Part shown: piece after piece, positions 1 through 6,879 of the stretch
How positions within the stretch are numbered: the first letter of the stretch is position 1
Layout of the letters: each line of letters starts with the position of its first letter
NCBI GenBank assembly: GCA_031280115.1
Contig: JAITHF010000101.1
Span: 1-8,514 of the forward strand
Length of the DNA stretch: 8,514 nucleotides
Origin: Spirochaetaceae bacterium
GTDB taxonomy: Bacteria > Spirochaetota > Spirochaetia > Treponematales > Breznakiellaceae
Direction: 5' to 3'
Program-made: the position numbers and the translations under genes
Notes under the pieces: generated by a model
Seen by the model: only the letters and a program-made list of their open reading frames with translations
Database searches by the model: none
Told to the model about the DNA's origin: nothing

Positions 1-30
1 CCCCCAACCAACGGCTTCCTGCGCTGCGCC
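1..30 (-). repeat. Partial copy of the mosaic repeat at the window edge
   Basis: The first 30 bases match positions 281-310 with one difference (c at 19, a at 299). The shared part begins CCCCCAACCAACGGCTTC. The second occurrence belongs to the larger inverted repeat copy at 176-418, so this is probably the edge of another copy that continues outside the window in the same orientation. Positions 31-175 between them hold short G-runs and C-runs but no open frame that I can support. Confidence 0.6.
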
Positions 31-174
31 CTTCCGCCTGCGAATTCCGACTGCGCCTGCAAAACCAAAAGGGCGGCGCTGGACCCTTAGGGCCGCTTGC
101 TACTATTGTTATTCCCTAGGAAAGGGGGATTTTTATGGGGGGTTTGGGGGGTCTATGACCCTCCATAATGCCTT

Positions 175-193
175 AAAAAGCGCCGAAAGGCGC
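175..193 (-). terminator. Terminator-like hairpin in the left repeat copy
   Basis: On the minus strand GCGCC and GGCGC pair around a 4-base loop (180-193), followed by TTTTTAA. The stem has only 5 bp, so it is a weak candidate intrinsic terminator. It would face any minus-strand transcript entering from the MCP side; no gene in this window obviously needs it. Confidence 0.3.
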
Positions 194-418
194 AACAAGT
201 CAATCTATTGGGGGTTTTTTATGGGCGCGGCGCTGCGCTTGCGCTTTTTAAGAGTTTATGGGGGAACCAGTTCCCCCAAACCCCCAACCAACGGCTTCAT
301 GCGCTGCGCCAGTGCGTTTGCGGAGCGCAGTGAGGCGCCGCTTCGGGGTTGTGACTAAAATTGCAAACCCTCTCGCCGCGAGAAGCGCGTGAAACAGCCT
401 ACGGCTGCCCGCAGGGGG
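176..418 (-). repeat. Mosaic intergenic repeat, left copy (inverted)
   Basis: Read on the minus strand, this copy has the same module order as the copies at 7251-7528 and 8123-8418. The 88-base module at 331-418 begins CCCCCTGCGGGCAGCCG and ends GCGGCGCCTCA; about 78 of 88 positions match the 7251-7338 module. A variable stretch follows, then GTTGGGGGTTTGGGGG, a hairpin (260-277), a block resembling GCGCCGGTAAAAAAGCCCCC (about 201-233) and a hairpin GCGCC/GGCGC (180-193). The variable stretch and the hairpin sequences differ from the right-hand copies. The left end is diffuse, so 176 is approximate. An open frame at 155-358 is a by-product of the repeat: its last residues recur in frames over the other copies. 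Confidence 0.75.
260..277. other. Perfect inverted repeat (hairpin) inside the left repeat copy
   Basis: GGGGGAA and TTCCCCC pair around the loop CCAG. The matching position in the two right-hand copies also holds a hairpin, but with a different sequence (CAGCC/GGCTG flanked by G-runs and C-runs). No T-run follows on either strand, so this does not look like an intrinsic terminator. Confidence 0.65.
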
Positions 419-467
419 CGCAGGGGGTAAGATGAAAGACGGAAAAAAGAATAGGTAAAAAGGAAAA

Positions 468-482
468 TATAGTATATACTAT
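468..482 (+). promoter_or_regulatory. Candidate -10 region and 14-bp palindrome upstream of the MCP gene
   Basis: ATAGTATATACTAT (469-482) is a perfect 14-bp palindrome in a locally AT-rich stretch. It contains TATACT (475-480), and TATAGT starts at 468; both are one base from the TATAAT -10 consensus. No convincing TTGACA-like -35 box lies 16-18 bases upstream, and I see no sigma-28-type TAAA/GCCGATAA pair, which would be expected for many chemotaxis genes. The palindrome could instead be, or also be, an operator. Promoter role is inferred. Confidence 0.35.
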
Positions 483-491
483 GATGAACAC

Positions 492-523
492 GCCTCAAAA
501 GAGGCCCGCGCTTATAAACGCGG
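492..523 (+). promoter_or_regulatory. Two tandem hairpins in the MCP 5' leader
   Basis: GCCTC/GAGGC pair around AAAA (492-505). Directly after, CCGCG/CGCGG pair around an 8-base AT-rich loop (506-523). Both lie between the candidate -10 and the Shine-Dalgarno AAGGAG (531-536), which stays single-stranded in this fold. The sequence does not match the c-di-GMP-I (GEMM) riboswitch core as I know it. A role in mRNA stability or translation is possible but not shown. Confidence 0.45.
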
Positions 524-542
524 CATAAGAAAGGAGAACGGT

Positions 543-2447
543 ATGGATAAAAACCTGTCACAAGAACGCCCGCGCAGGCGAGGATCGCCGCCTGAAACCG
601 GACTTGCCGCGGAAACCCCGAAAAAAGCAGGAGGCTTATTAGTAAAGATGGTGGGGCTCTCCTCGGTATGTATGCTCATTGCCATCCTTGTATCCGACGG
701 CATGAGTATTATGAATATGCGGTCATTAAGCACCCGCACCGCGCTGGTTATGGGGGAGAAGAAACTGCGGGGGGACATGGCCTCTTTCGGCTTTATGCTC
801 AGCCAAGAATACGGCCAGCTCCAGCTCGAAAACGGCCAGCTTGCAGGCGGAAACAATATACTCCTTGCCGAACGCTACACCGTGGTGGACAGGGTGTTTC
901 AAACCATGGACATCGCGGCCACGATCTTTGTGAAAGAGCAGAACGATTTCCGCAGGATTAGCACGAATATCATCGACCAGTCCGGCAAACGGGCGGTAAA
1001 TACGTTTCTAGGCCAGGACAGCGCCGCTTTCGGCTCGGTCAGCCGGGGCGAACGGTATACAGGAAGGGCCGTTATTCTCGGCAGGGATTACCTTACCGAG
1101 TACCAGCCCATTCTTGACGTGAATAAAAACATCATCGGCCTCCTCTTTATCGGCATCGAAATATCCGCTATGGAAGATTACCTTACTGATCACGGCGCCG
1201 GGTACGCGCGGAACAGCATGATGGCGGCGGCGGTTATCCTTATCCTTTCTGTCATAATAAACGCGCTTATGTGCAGGCGCATGGTGATACGGCCTATCCA
1301 CGAGGCCCTTGGGATGCTCAAAGATATTTCCGAAGGCGAGGGGGATTTGACCAAGCGGCTTACGATAAGCGGCGCTGACGAAATCGGCCTTATGGCCCGC
1401 TATTTCAACCTGACCCTTGAAAAAATCAGAAACCTTGTGGGGATCATAAAAAAACAGTCCCTGGCGCTGGCCGATACCGGCACGAGCCTTGCGGCCAATA
1501 TGAGCGAAACCGCCGGTGCTGTCCAGCGCATTACCTCGAACATACAATCGATTAAGGCGCGGGTTGTAAGCCAGAGCGCCAGCGTAAGCCAGACCCATAC
1601 GACTATGGAGGAGGTTATCGTTGATATTACCCGCCTCTATGAGGCGGTCGACCGGCAGAGCGCGAGCGTTTCCCGCTCTTCAGCGGGCATTGAGGAGATG
1701 GCGGCCACTATCCAATCAGTAACCAAGACCTTAGTGGGCAACGCCGGCAATGTGGCGGACCTTTTGGAAGCGGCGGACGCGGGGCGGTCGGGGCTTAAAG
1801 AAGTGGCCGAGGATATGCAGGAGATAGCGCAGGAGTCCGCGGGCCTTCTTGCGATTAACCGGGTTATCAAAAACATCGCCAGCAAGACGAACCTGCTTTC
1901 TATGAATGCGGCGATTGAGGCGGCCCACGCCGGGGAGGCGGGCAAGGGCTTTGCGGTAGTTGCCGACGAGATTAGAAAACTCGCCGAGTCTTCAGGGGAG
2001 CAGTCGAAGACCATATCCCAGGTATTGAGCAAAATCAAAGACTCTATTGACGCGATTATGAAATCAATCGACACGGTGCTGAGAAAGTTTGAGGCCATTG
2101 ACGCGGAGGTGAAGACCGTCTCCGAGCAGGAGGAAACCATCCGCCGGTCCATGGAAGAACAAGAGGCAGGAAACCGCCAGATCCTTGAGGCCATAGCCGA
2201 GCTTAACACGGTAACAACCCGGGTGAAAAACGGTTCTGACCAGATACAGAGCCGCAGCAACGAGGTGATACGGGAGAGCGGGGAGCTGGGGGGCGCCACC
2301 CAGGAACTCTCTGAGGGCATAGGCGCCATTGCCGCGCAGGTTGACACTATCAATGCGGCGGTAACACGGGTGCACGCCATAAGCGGCGAGAACCAGCAGA
2401 ATATAGATTTGCTTATCCGCGAGGTCTCCCGTTTCAGAATAGACTGA
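543..2447 (+). CDS. Methyl-accepting chemotaxis protein (transmembrane receptor)
   Basis: Receptor that senses a ligand outside the inner membrane and controls CheA kinase through CheW, steering flagellar rotation. The 634 residues show: a charged N-terminus; membrane segment 1 at about 36-57; a roughly 165-residue extracytoplasmic region that looks like a single-Cache sensor ([17 protein letters not shown] near 174-190, then [13 protein letters not shown]); membrane segment 2 at about 226-244; a HAMP linker at about 245-300 ([25 protein letters not shown]); and the MCP signalling domain to the C-terminus. The conserved hairpin tip is [20 protein letters not shown] (445-464), followed by [18 protein letters not shown]. 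No C-terminal CheR-docking pentapeptide of the NWETF type is present. The ATG has AAGGAG six bases upstream. The gene stands alone with its own leader and converges on the ribosomal operon. The ligand cannot be predicted. Confidence 0.95.
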   Translation: MDKNLSQERPRRRGSPPETGLAAETPKKAGGLLVKMVGLSSVCMLIAILVSDGMSIMNMRSLSTRTALVMGEKKLRGDMASFGFMLSQEYGQLQLENGQLAGGNNILLAERYTVVDRVFQTMDIAATIFVKEQNDFRRISTNIIDQSGKRAVNTFLGQDSAAFGSVSRGERYTGRAVILGRDYLTEYQPILDVNKNIIGLLFIGIEISAMEDYLTDHGAGYARNSMMAAAVILILSVIINALMCRRMVIRPIHEALGMLKDISEGEGDLTKRLTISGADEIGLMARYFNLTLEKIRNLVGIIKKQSLALADTGTSLAANMSETAGAVQRITSNIQSIKARVVSQSASVSQTHTTMEEVIVDITRLYEAVDRQSASVSRSSAGIEEMAATIQSVTKTLVGNAGNVADLLEAADAGRSGLKEVAEDMQEIAQESAGLLAINRVIKNIASKTNLLSMNAAIEAAHAGEAGKGFAVVADEIRKLAESSGEQSKTISQVLSKIKDSIDAIMKSIDTVLRKFEAIDAEVKTVSEQEETIRRSMEEQEAGNRQILEAIAELNTVTTRVKNGSDQIQSRSNEVIRESGELGGATQELSEGIGAIAAQVDTINAAVTRVHAISGENQQNIDLLIREVSRFRID

Positions 2448-2471
2448 CCCTCTGGGGCATAGGGCCCGCAG

Positions 2472-2496
2472 GCCGTTTGACCCGCGCTCAGGCGGC
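2472..2496 (+). terminator. 3' hairpin downstream of the MCP gene
   Basis: GCCGTTTGA (2472-2480) and TCAGGCGGC (2488-2496) can pair over nine positions, two of them G-U, around a 7-base loop. The G-U pairs work only in a plus-strand transcript (on the minus strand they become C-A mismatches), which suggests the MCP mRNA rather than the opposing operon. No U-run follows, so it is at best a non-canonical terminator or a 3'-end stabiliser. The rest of the 74-base convergent gap is GC-rich without other clear signals. Confidence 0.35.
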
Positions 2497-2521
2497 AGGC
2501 GGCCTCCTCCTCCCGGCCTCT

Positions 2522-2839
2522 TCAAGGAAAAGGCGCCTCCTGCGGGGGGTGCGAGGGGTTGGCGCTTACTTTCTCAATCGCGTCGGCCACCGCGTCCCGC
2601 AAACTCCGGGCATACGCCTCGTCGTTAATCGCTTCAGAGGCGTACAGCGCGCCTAGCAGGGAAAACCGGTACAGCGGCTTTACTGTATTTAATACCATCG
2701 CGGCCATATCGCCCAAACATTCATTACAGCGGCAGAGGCCGTCCCGGCGCTCCGCAAGCTGCTTCTCAAGCTCGTTAAACACCAGTGCCTCCGCCTCGTT
2801 TTTAAGATGTTCAAAATCGTATCTGTCAGTTAATGCCAT
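2522..2839 (-). CDS. ComFB-family protein (late competence / c-di-GMP receptor family)
   Basis: A 105-residue soluble protein. The family signature is a Cys cluster followed by a helix and an aromatic turn: CRCNECLGDMAAMVLN (Cys 36, 38 and 41, Asp 44), then KPLYRFS. This fits ComFB (named from the Bacillus comF operon), where the cysteines can hold zinc. Established knowledge: ComFB-type proteins have more recently been reported as c-di-GMP receptors in cyanobacteria and other bacteria; whether this one binds c-di-GMP is inference. The N-terminal FEHLKNEAEALVFNELEKQL is helical, as expected; the C-terminus after about 92 is proline-rich. The ATG (2839) has GGAAG five bases upstream and lies 24 bases after the dnaB stop, so the gene is probably the last cistron of the rpsF operon. 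No other competence gene is in view. Confidence 0.75.
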   Translation of the reverse strand: MALTDRYDFEHLKNEAEALVFNELEKQLAERRDGLCRCNECLGDMAAMVLNTVKPLYRFSLLGALYASEAINDEAYARSLRDAVADAIEKVSANPSHPPQEAPFP

Positions 2840-2863
2840 TATTTCTTCCAGAAGGGGGGTATA

Positions 2864-4216
2864 TTATGGGTTATTATCGGCGGTTTTCACTAAAGACACA
2901 AATTTCGCGTATTTCGATAAAAGGAGCAGGTTCACCGTTCCCACAGGCCCGTTCCGCTGTTTCGCAAGGATAAGATCCCGCGCAATGCTGCCGTCAGCCT
3001 GTTCAGCCTCGCTCTTATCCCGGTCGGCTTCCCGCTTCCCGTGGAGGAACATCACCACATCCGCATCCTGCTCAATGGCGCCGGATTCCCGTATGCTTGA
3101 AAGGTTGGGCCGCTCCTTCTCCGCTTCCCGGGTGAGCTGGGAAAGGGCCACAATCGGAATGGCAAGCTCCCGGGCAAGGCTTTTAAGGGAGCGGGAGATT
3201 TCGGCAATCTGCTCGTGCCGGGGGAGCCGGTAATCTTCGGTGGTGATAAGGGAGAGGTAATCAATAAAAATAATCTCCACCTTCTGCTGCGCCCGGAGCC
3301 GCCGCGCCTGGGAGCGCAAATCAAGGAGTTTCATGTTAGGCATATCCACGATATAGAGGGGCGCTTCGTAAATGTTGCCCGCCGCCACCCAAAGCTGGTC
3401 GAACTTGCTTTTATCAAAAAATCCGGTCCTTATGGCGTTGGAGTTAATCTGCGCCTCGCTTGAGATAATCCTGAGCATAAGCGCCACGTCGGACATTTCA
3501 AGCGTGAAAAAGCCGGCGGGGATTTTTTTTTTGATCGCGATATGCGAGGCCATCGTCAAAGCCAGGGCAGTCTTGCCCATTGAAGGGCGCGCCCCGATAA
3601 CAATGAGCTCTGAAGGCTGAAAGCCGGCGGTCAGTTTATCAAGATCGTCAAAACCGGAGGGAATGCCGGTGATATTCTTCTTCAGCGCGTAAAACTGCTC
3701 GATAATGCCGATAGTCTTGCCCACAAGCTCCCGTGCGGACTTGAAGGTGAAAGCCTGGCGGGTATTGCTTAAATCAAAAATCTTCTGCTGGGTTTCCTCA
3801 AGAATAATCCGCGCGTCTTGGGTCTCGTCAAAGGCTTTGGCAGCCGCCTCCTGGGACACCCGTATCAGCGCCCGTTTGAGCGCGTAGTCCTGCACGGTTT
3901 TGGCGTAATACTCGATGTTGGCGCTGGAAGGCACCAGGCTGGTCAGGGACGCCACATAGCCGGGGCCTCCCGCCTGCTCCAGTTTGCCGTCCTGCTTGAG
4001 TTCCCGGGTAACCGTGAGAATATCCGTCTCAATGTTCCGGTCAAAGAGTTTAAGAATAGTATCATAGACGGCGCCGTTGGCATGGGAATAAAAATCCCCG
4101 GCCCGGAGATACTGTATGGCAACGGAAATGGCGTCCTTGTCTAGGAGTAATGCCCCAAGGACGGCCTGTTCCGCCAAAAGATCATGGGGAGGAACGAGTT
4201 CTTTTCGTTTTTCCAA
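2864..4216 (-). CDS. dnaB: Replicative DNA helicase DnaB
   Basis: Hexameric 5'-3' helicase that unwinds the replication fork and recruits primase. The 450 residues match the usual family length. The N-terminal DnaB domain runs from about 8 to 110 (PPHDLLAEQAVLGALLLD), a linker to about 170, and the RecA-like motor domain to the end. Visible motifs: Walker A GARPSMGKT (208-216), catalytic Glu 240 in FFTLEMS, Walker B IIFIDY (315-320), SQLTRE (359-364), RESGAIEQDADVVMF (376-390) and the arginine-finger segment KQRNGPVGTV (419-428). No intein and no missing key residue. The start is TTG at 4216: an in-frame stop lies about 27 bases upstream with no ATG or GTG between, and PPHDLLAEQ must be included. 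The Shine-Dalgarno is weak (GAGAG, ten bases upstream). It follows rplI by 77 bases that contain a strong hairpin. Confidence 0.97.
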   Translation of the reverse strand: MEKRKELVPPHDLLAEQAVLGALLLDKDAISVAIQYLRAGDFYSHANGAVYDTILKLFDRNIETDILTVTRELKQDGKLEQAGGPGYVASLTSLVPSSANIEYYAKTVQDYALKRALIRVSQEAAAKAFDETQDARIILEETQQKIFDLSNTRQAFTFKSARELVGKTIGIIEQFYALKKNITGIPSGFDDLDKLTAGFQPSELIVIGARPSMGKTALALTMASHIAIKKKIPAGFFTLEMSDVALMLRIISSEAQINSNAIRTGFFDKSKFDQLWVAAGNIYEAPLYIVDMPNMKLLDLRSQARRLRAQQKVEIIFIDYLSLITTEDYRLPRHEQIAEISRSLKSLARELAIPIVALSQLTREAEKERPNLSSIRESGAIEQDADVVMFLHGKREADRDKSEAEQADGSIARDLILAKQRNGPVGTVNLLLLSKYAKFVSLVKTADNNP

Positions 4217-4264
4217 TTTATAGGCGCTCTCGCAACGTTTTCACGGCAATTCTGCCCCCATGCT

Positions 4265-4288
4265 CCCGCGCCGGCCTACCGGCGCGGG
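4265..4288 (-). other. Strong intercistronic hairpin between rplI and dnaB
   Basis: CCCGCGCCGG and CCGGCGCGGG form a perfect 10-bp stem around a 4-base loop, beginning five bases after the rplI stop on the transcribed strand. No U-run follows, so full termination is unlikely. It could protect the upstream mRNA from 3' exonucleases or damp dnaB expression relative to the ribosomal genes; both roles are inferred. Confidence 0.6.
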
Positions 4289-4293
4289 CGGGG

Positions 4294-4914
4294 TTATGCT
4301 TGGCTTGCGCTGGTATCAGGCGGGTTGCCGGGGGCGCCCTCCCTGACCGGTTCAGGATCGGGAGGGGAAGCCGGATCAGAACCGGATGCGGCCTGTTCCG
4401 CCCGCCCGTCCCCGTCCCCCCGGCGGTGGCGCGGGCGGGGCGGCGCGCTTCTCGCCTCGCTCTTCAGCGCCTGCCCCTGAATAACAATGTTCACCTCCGC
4501 GGCGGCGCTTTCGTACAGTTTAACGGTTATTTTATATTTTCCCACGCTCTTGAAGCTGTTGCCCGGAAGCTCTATCCGTTTGCGCTCGATCTGAAAGCCC
4601 TGCTTCCCAAGCTCGTCAACGACGGTCTGGCTTGTTACCGCGCCGTACAGTTTGCCGTTTGCCCCTGCGGGCATGACAAGCGTTATTTCCAGGGCCTCAA
4701 GCCTTTCTTTGAGCCCCATAGCGTCGTTCCGCTTGCTCTGTTTGCGCGCCTCGATTTCTTCTTTCCGCCGCTCAAAGAGCCTTACAGTCTTGTCCGTATA
4801 AGGAAGCGCGATGCCTCTTGGGAAGAGGAAGTTGCGGGCGTAGCCTCGCGCCACCTCTTTCACGTCTCCTTCTTCTCCCAGAGGGGACAGGTCTTTATTA
4901 AGAATAACTTTCAT
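4294..4914 (-). CDS. rplI: 50S ribosomal protein L9 with a long C-terminal extension
   Basis: L9 binds 23S rRNA near the L1 stalk and helps maintain reading-frame fidelity. Residues 1-50 hold the N-domain with the L9 signature (GEEGDVKEVARGYARNFL, then FPRGIA). A long charged helix (about 42-76) leads to the C-domain (GKLYGAVTSQTV at 87-98, ending near ALKSE, 149-153). The protein has 206 residues, whereas typical L9 has about 150. The extra 50 or so are low-complexity and rich in Pro, Arg, Asp, Gly and Ala, with no recognisable domain. I chose the ATG at 4914 because AAGGAG lies seven bases upstream and the protein then begins MKVIL as L9 does. An in-frame TTG at 4920 is too close to the Shine-Dalgarno. 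Confidence 0.96.
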   Translation of the reverse strand: MKVILNKDLSPLGEEGDVKEVARGYARNFLFPRGIALPYTDKTVRLFERRKEEIEARKQSKRNDAMGLKERLEALEITLVMPAGANGKLYGAVTSQTVVDELGKQGFQIERKRIELPGNSFKSVGKYKITVKLYESAAAEVNIVIQGQALKSEARSAPPRPRHRRGDGDGRAEQAASGSDPASPPDPEPVREGAPGNPPDTSASQA

Positions 4915-4952
4915 ATACAAGCTCCTTTCTCAGTTTAGATTTTATACGACAG

Positions 4953-4991
4953 CTCCGGGCGGGAACCGGCGCCCCGCCCGCATCCCCGGAG
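4953..4991 (-). other. GC-rich intercistronic hairpin upstream of rplI
   Basis: GGGCGGG (4957-4963) and CCCGCCC (4973-4979) pair perfectly. The outer CTCC (4953-4956) and GGAG (4988-4991) can extend the stem across an 8-base bulge. It lies in the 87-base gap between the DUF2232 gene and rplI. On the minus strand it is followed by an AT-richer stretch with TATAAAAT and then the rplI Shine-Dalgarno. TATAAA resembles a -10 box, but no -35 fits, so I do not call an internal promoter. Confidence 0.5.
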
Positions 4992-5001
4992 TAGAGGACG
5001 G

Positions 5002-6009
5002 CTAGTCTGATTTCGGCGCCCGAAAGGGCACCCAGTTCTCGGCAATACCCAGCAGGACAAGGAGGCCCAGCGCCGCCGCGTTAATGACCGGGCTGCAGAG
5101 CAGCGCGATAATAAACAGGGTAAGCAGTATCCGCATAAACGGCGGCAGGTTCCGCTTTGAGAGAAAATACCGCGCAATCCCCCAGCCCTGGGCAAGATAG
5201 AGGAGGGCGCACACGGTTATCATGTTCCACGCGAGTATTTCAAGGGAGGCCGCGCCGGAAGCGGCGCCGGCCAAAGACCCCAGCAGGGAAAATGACAGTA
5301 TCCAGATGAGAGGCGGCGCCGCGTAAAAATGCGTTTCACCCACCCTGACCCGCAGGATAAGGCGGGCGAAGAGAAGGCTCAGCTGGCGGCTTACAAAAAA
5401 GATAAGCGCGCAGGACGCCACGGCGCCGCCGCGCAGCATCACCGCGCCCATAAAACCGCTTATGGCCTCCGGCGTGGCGTACTGTTCCAGAAAGGAGGCG
5501 CTTGCCCCGTCCTTTCCGGCAGACGCCCTATACAGGGCGCTTAGGGTTTCCCCCTGGCCCCGGAGAAAGGCGTCAAGGCTTTCCGATGTGGCTTCTATAA
5601 GGAGCCAGAGGGCGAGGGCGCTTATAACCGAACCGGCCATAAAGCGGTACGCCAGGGCAAGGCGCCTCTTTCCCTGATTCCGCCTTGCCTGGGGCGCGGT
5701 TATCCAGATAAAGATAACGCCCATCACGTCGAAATACACAAGGTCGGCCCAGGGCATAGGGGTCTTGGACGCCAGCGCCGCCGCAAGGGATACAAGGCCG
5801 TTTATGATAACAGCCCCCAGCAGGGTTATCCATCCCTGCAAAAACCCGTACCCGTACGCCGTAAAGCCCAGGGGGACCAGGAAGAAAAACGCCGGAAACC
5901 CGCTTCTGGTTAATCCTGTTGCGATAACCGCGCTTGCCAGGGCTATGCCGGCGGTTTTAAGCGCCGAATAATTTTCCGCAGGAAGCGCGGAACCCTCTTG
6001 TTCGGTCAT
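5002..6009 (-). CDS. DUF2232 / YybS-like integral membrane protein
   Basis: A 335-residue polytopic membrane protein. Hydrophobic segments, estimated by eye, lie at about 18-35, 38-55, 58-82, 86-105, 120-141, 181-206, 232-253, 255-280 and 290-325, giving eight or nine spans. A hydrophilic stretch at about 142-178 would be a loop. No catalytic motif is visible. The assignment to DUF2232 rests on topology, length (B. subtilis YybS is about 310 residues) and position: in Firmicutes yybS lies next to gdpP, rplI and the replicative helicase gene; here gdpP is absent and the gene sits between rpsR and rplI. Function is unknown; transport of a small molecule is often suggested from remote similarity to such proteins, but nothing here shows it. 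The ATG is 12 bases after the rpsR stop, without a clear Shine-Dalgarno, so translational coupling is likely. Confidence 0.8.
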   Translation of the reverse strand: MTEQEGSALPAENYSALKTAGIALASAVIATGLTRSGFPAFFFLVPLGFTAYGYGFLQGWITLLGAVIINGLVSLAAALASKTPMPWADLVYFDVMGVIFIWITAPQARRNQGKRRLALAYRFMAGSVISALALWLLIEATSESLDAFLRGQGETLSALYRASAGKDGASASFLEQYATPEAISGFMGAVMLRGGAVASCALIFFVSRQLSLLFARLILRVRVGETHFYAAPPLIWILSFSLLGSLAGAASGAASLEILAWNMITVCALLYLAQGWGIARYFLSKRNLPPFMRILLTLFIIALLCSPVINAAALGLLVLLGIAENWVPFRAPKSD

Positions 6010-6021
6010 ACGCCATGAGGG

Positions 6022-6342
6022 TCATTCGGCCACAAACGGCAGGAGCGCGATGGCCCTGGCCCGCTTAATCGCCGCAGCAAGCGCCCGCTGGTGTTTCGCG
6101 CAGGTGCCGGTAATGCGCCGGGGCAGGATTTTCCCCCGCTCCGTAACAAACCGCCGCAGCACGTCAGCGTCTTTGTAATCGATTTTGAGTTTCTGCAAGC
6201 AGAACTTGCAGACCTTTTTCTTGAAAAAGACCTTGCCCTTACCGGGCCGGCCTACCCTTTCTTCGGTATCCCGTCCGTCTGCCTGGGTTTCCCGCTCGGG
6301 ACGCGCCGGACGCTCGGTCTCGGCATATCGTTCATCAGCCAT
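6022..6342 (-). CDS. rpsR: 30S ribosomal protein S18
   Basis: S18 binds the 16S rRNA platform together with S6. The conserved core is [20 protein letters not shown], then [19 protein letters not shown] and a helical tail. Cys 45, Cys 48, Cys 81 and His 84 (CKFC, CAKH) are all kept, so this is the metal-binding (C+) form of S18. The 106 residues exceed the 75 of E. coli S18 because of an approximately 35-residue hydrophilic N-terminal extension rich in Arg, Glu and Asp. AGGAG lies seven bases before the ATG, which supports the extended start. It follows ssb by 57 bases that include a hairpin. Confidence 0.97.
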   Translation of the reverse strand: MADERYAETERPARPERETQADGRDTEERVGRPGKGKVFFKKKVCKFCLQKLKIDYKDADVLRRFVTERGKILPRRITGTCAKHQRALAAAIKRARAIALLPFVAE

Positions 6343-6359
6343 ATAAAAACTCCTCTGGC

Positions 6360-6383
6360 GCCGGAAACGGTTCCCCTTCCGGC
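6360..6383 (-). other. Intercistronic hairpin between ssb and rpsR
   Basis: GCCGGAA (6360-6366) and TTCCGGC (6377-6383) form a perfect 7-bp stem with a 10-base loop; a smaller competing GGAA/TTCC hairpin is also possible. It lies about ten bases before the rpsR Shine-Dalgarno, which it leaves free. A processing or stabilising role is inferred. Confidence 0.5.
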
Positions 6384-6399
6384 CTGTCCGCTTTCGGTA

Positions 6400-6870
6400 T
6401 TAAAAGGGAATATCGTCGGTAAATCCGTCCGGCGAGGGACTTCCCTGCTGTTCCCGCCCCCGGTCGCCGAACCCGTCGTTCCGGCGTTCCATAGGGGGCG
6501 CGCCTTGGCCGGGCCCGCTTGGCGCCTGTCCCCCGCCGCCTGACGGGTTGCCGCCCAGAAGCTGGAGGTAGTTCGCCACAACCTCCACTTTCGACCGGTT
6601 CTGCCCGTCCTGTTCCCACCGGTCTTGACGCAGTTCCCCGTCGACTCCGATGAGTTTTCCTTTAATAAGATATTGGTTGAGCGCTTCCCCCTGCCTTCCC
6701 CACACCACAACATCAAAAAAGTTCGCATCCTCCACCCATTGGTCCCCGGTTTTTTTTCTCCGGTTTACGGCGATGGAGAATTTGCACACCGCCTGGCCGT
6801 TGGCGGTATATTTCAGTTCCGCGTCTCTGGTCAATCTTCCAATCAAAACAACATGATTGAGATCGGGCAT
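6400..6870 (-). CDS. ssb: Single-stranded DNA-binding protein SSB
   Basis: SSB coats single-stranded DNA at the replication fork and during repair, and recruits partner proteins through its acidic tail. The 156 residues comprise an OB fold at about 1-106 (LNHVVLIGRLTRDAELKYT, WVEDANFFDVVVWGRQ, YLIKGKLIGVDGELRQDRW), a Gly/Pro/Gln-rich flexible linker at about 107-150, and the conserved tip DDIPF (152-156). No domain is missing. The ATG lies nine bases after the rpsF stop, and its AGGGGGG Shine-Dalgarno overlaps that stop codon, so ssb is tightly coupled to rpsF. The rpsF-ssb-rpsR order is widely conserved in bacteria. Confidence 0.97.
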   Translation of the reverse strand: MPDLNHVVLIGRLTRDAELKYTANGQAVCKFSIAVNRRKKTGDQWVEDANFFDVVVWGRQGEALNQYLIKGKLIGVDGELRQDRWEQDGQNRSKVEVVANYLQLLGGNPSGGGGQAPSGPGQGAPPMERRNDGFGDRGREQQGSPSPDGFTDDIPF

Positions 6871-6879
6871 AGGACCCCC

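Noticed and set aside
155..358. Open frames over the repeat copies (155-358 plus; 7277-7702, 7311-7562 and 8201-8413 minus; 8009-8395 plus).
   Set aside because: They follow the repeat modules and several share the same C-terminal residues (PLRGCD or similar). They lack Shine-Dalgarno sites and family features; they are by-products of the repeat.
485..530. A c-di-GMP-I (GEMM) riboswitch in the MCP leader.
   Set aside because: The leader has two simple hairpins but lacks the conserved GEMM core and tetraloop-receptor features as I know them.
1..542. Insertion sequence or transposase remnant in the left repeat region.
   Set aside because: No transposase-like frame, terminal inverted repeats of a known family or target duplication could be seen; only the mosaic repeat is supported.
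2559..3233. Long plus-strand open frames antisense to dnaB, rplI and comFB (also 4150-4938), and minus-strand frames over the MCP gene (for example 1637-2380).
   Set aside because: They are shadows of well-supported genes on the other strand, with composition dictated by the real frame and no recognisable motifs.
4914..4945. Internal promoter before rplI (TATAAAAT).
   Set aside because: No -35 box at a suitable distance; the AT-rich stretch is better explained as the region before the Shine-Dalgarno.
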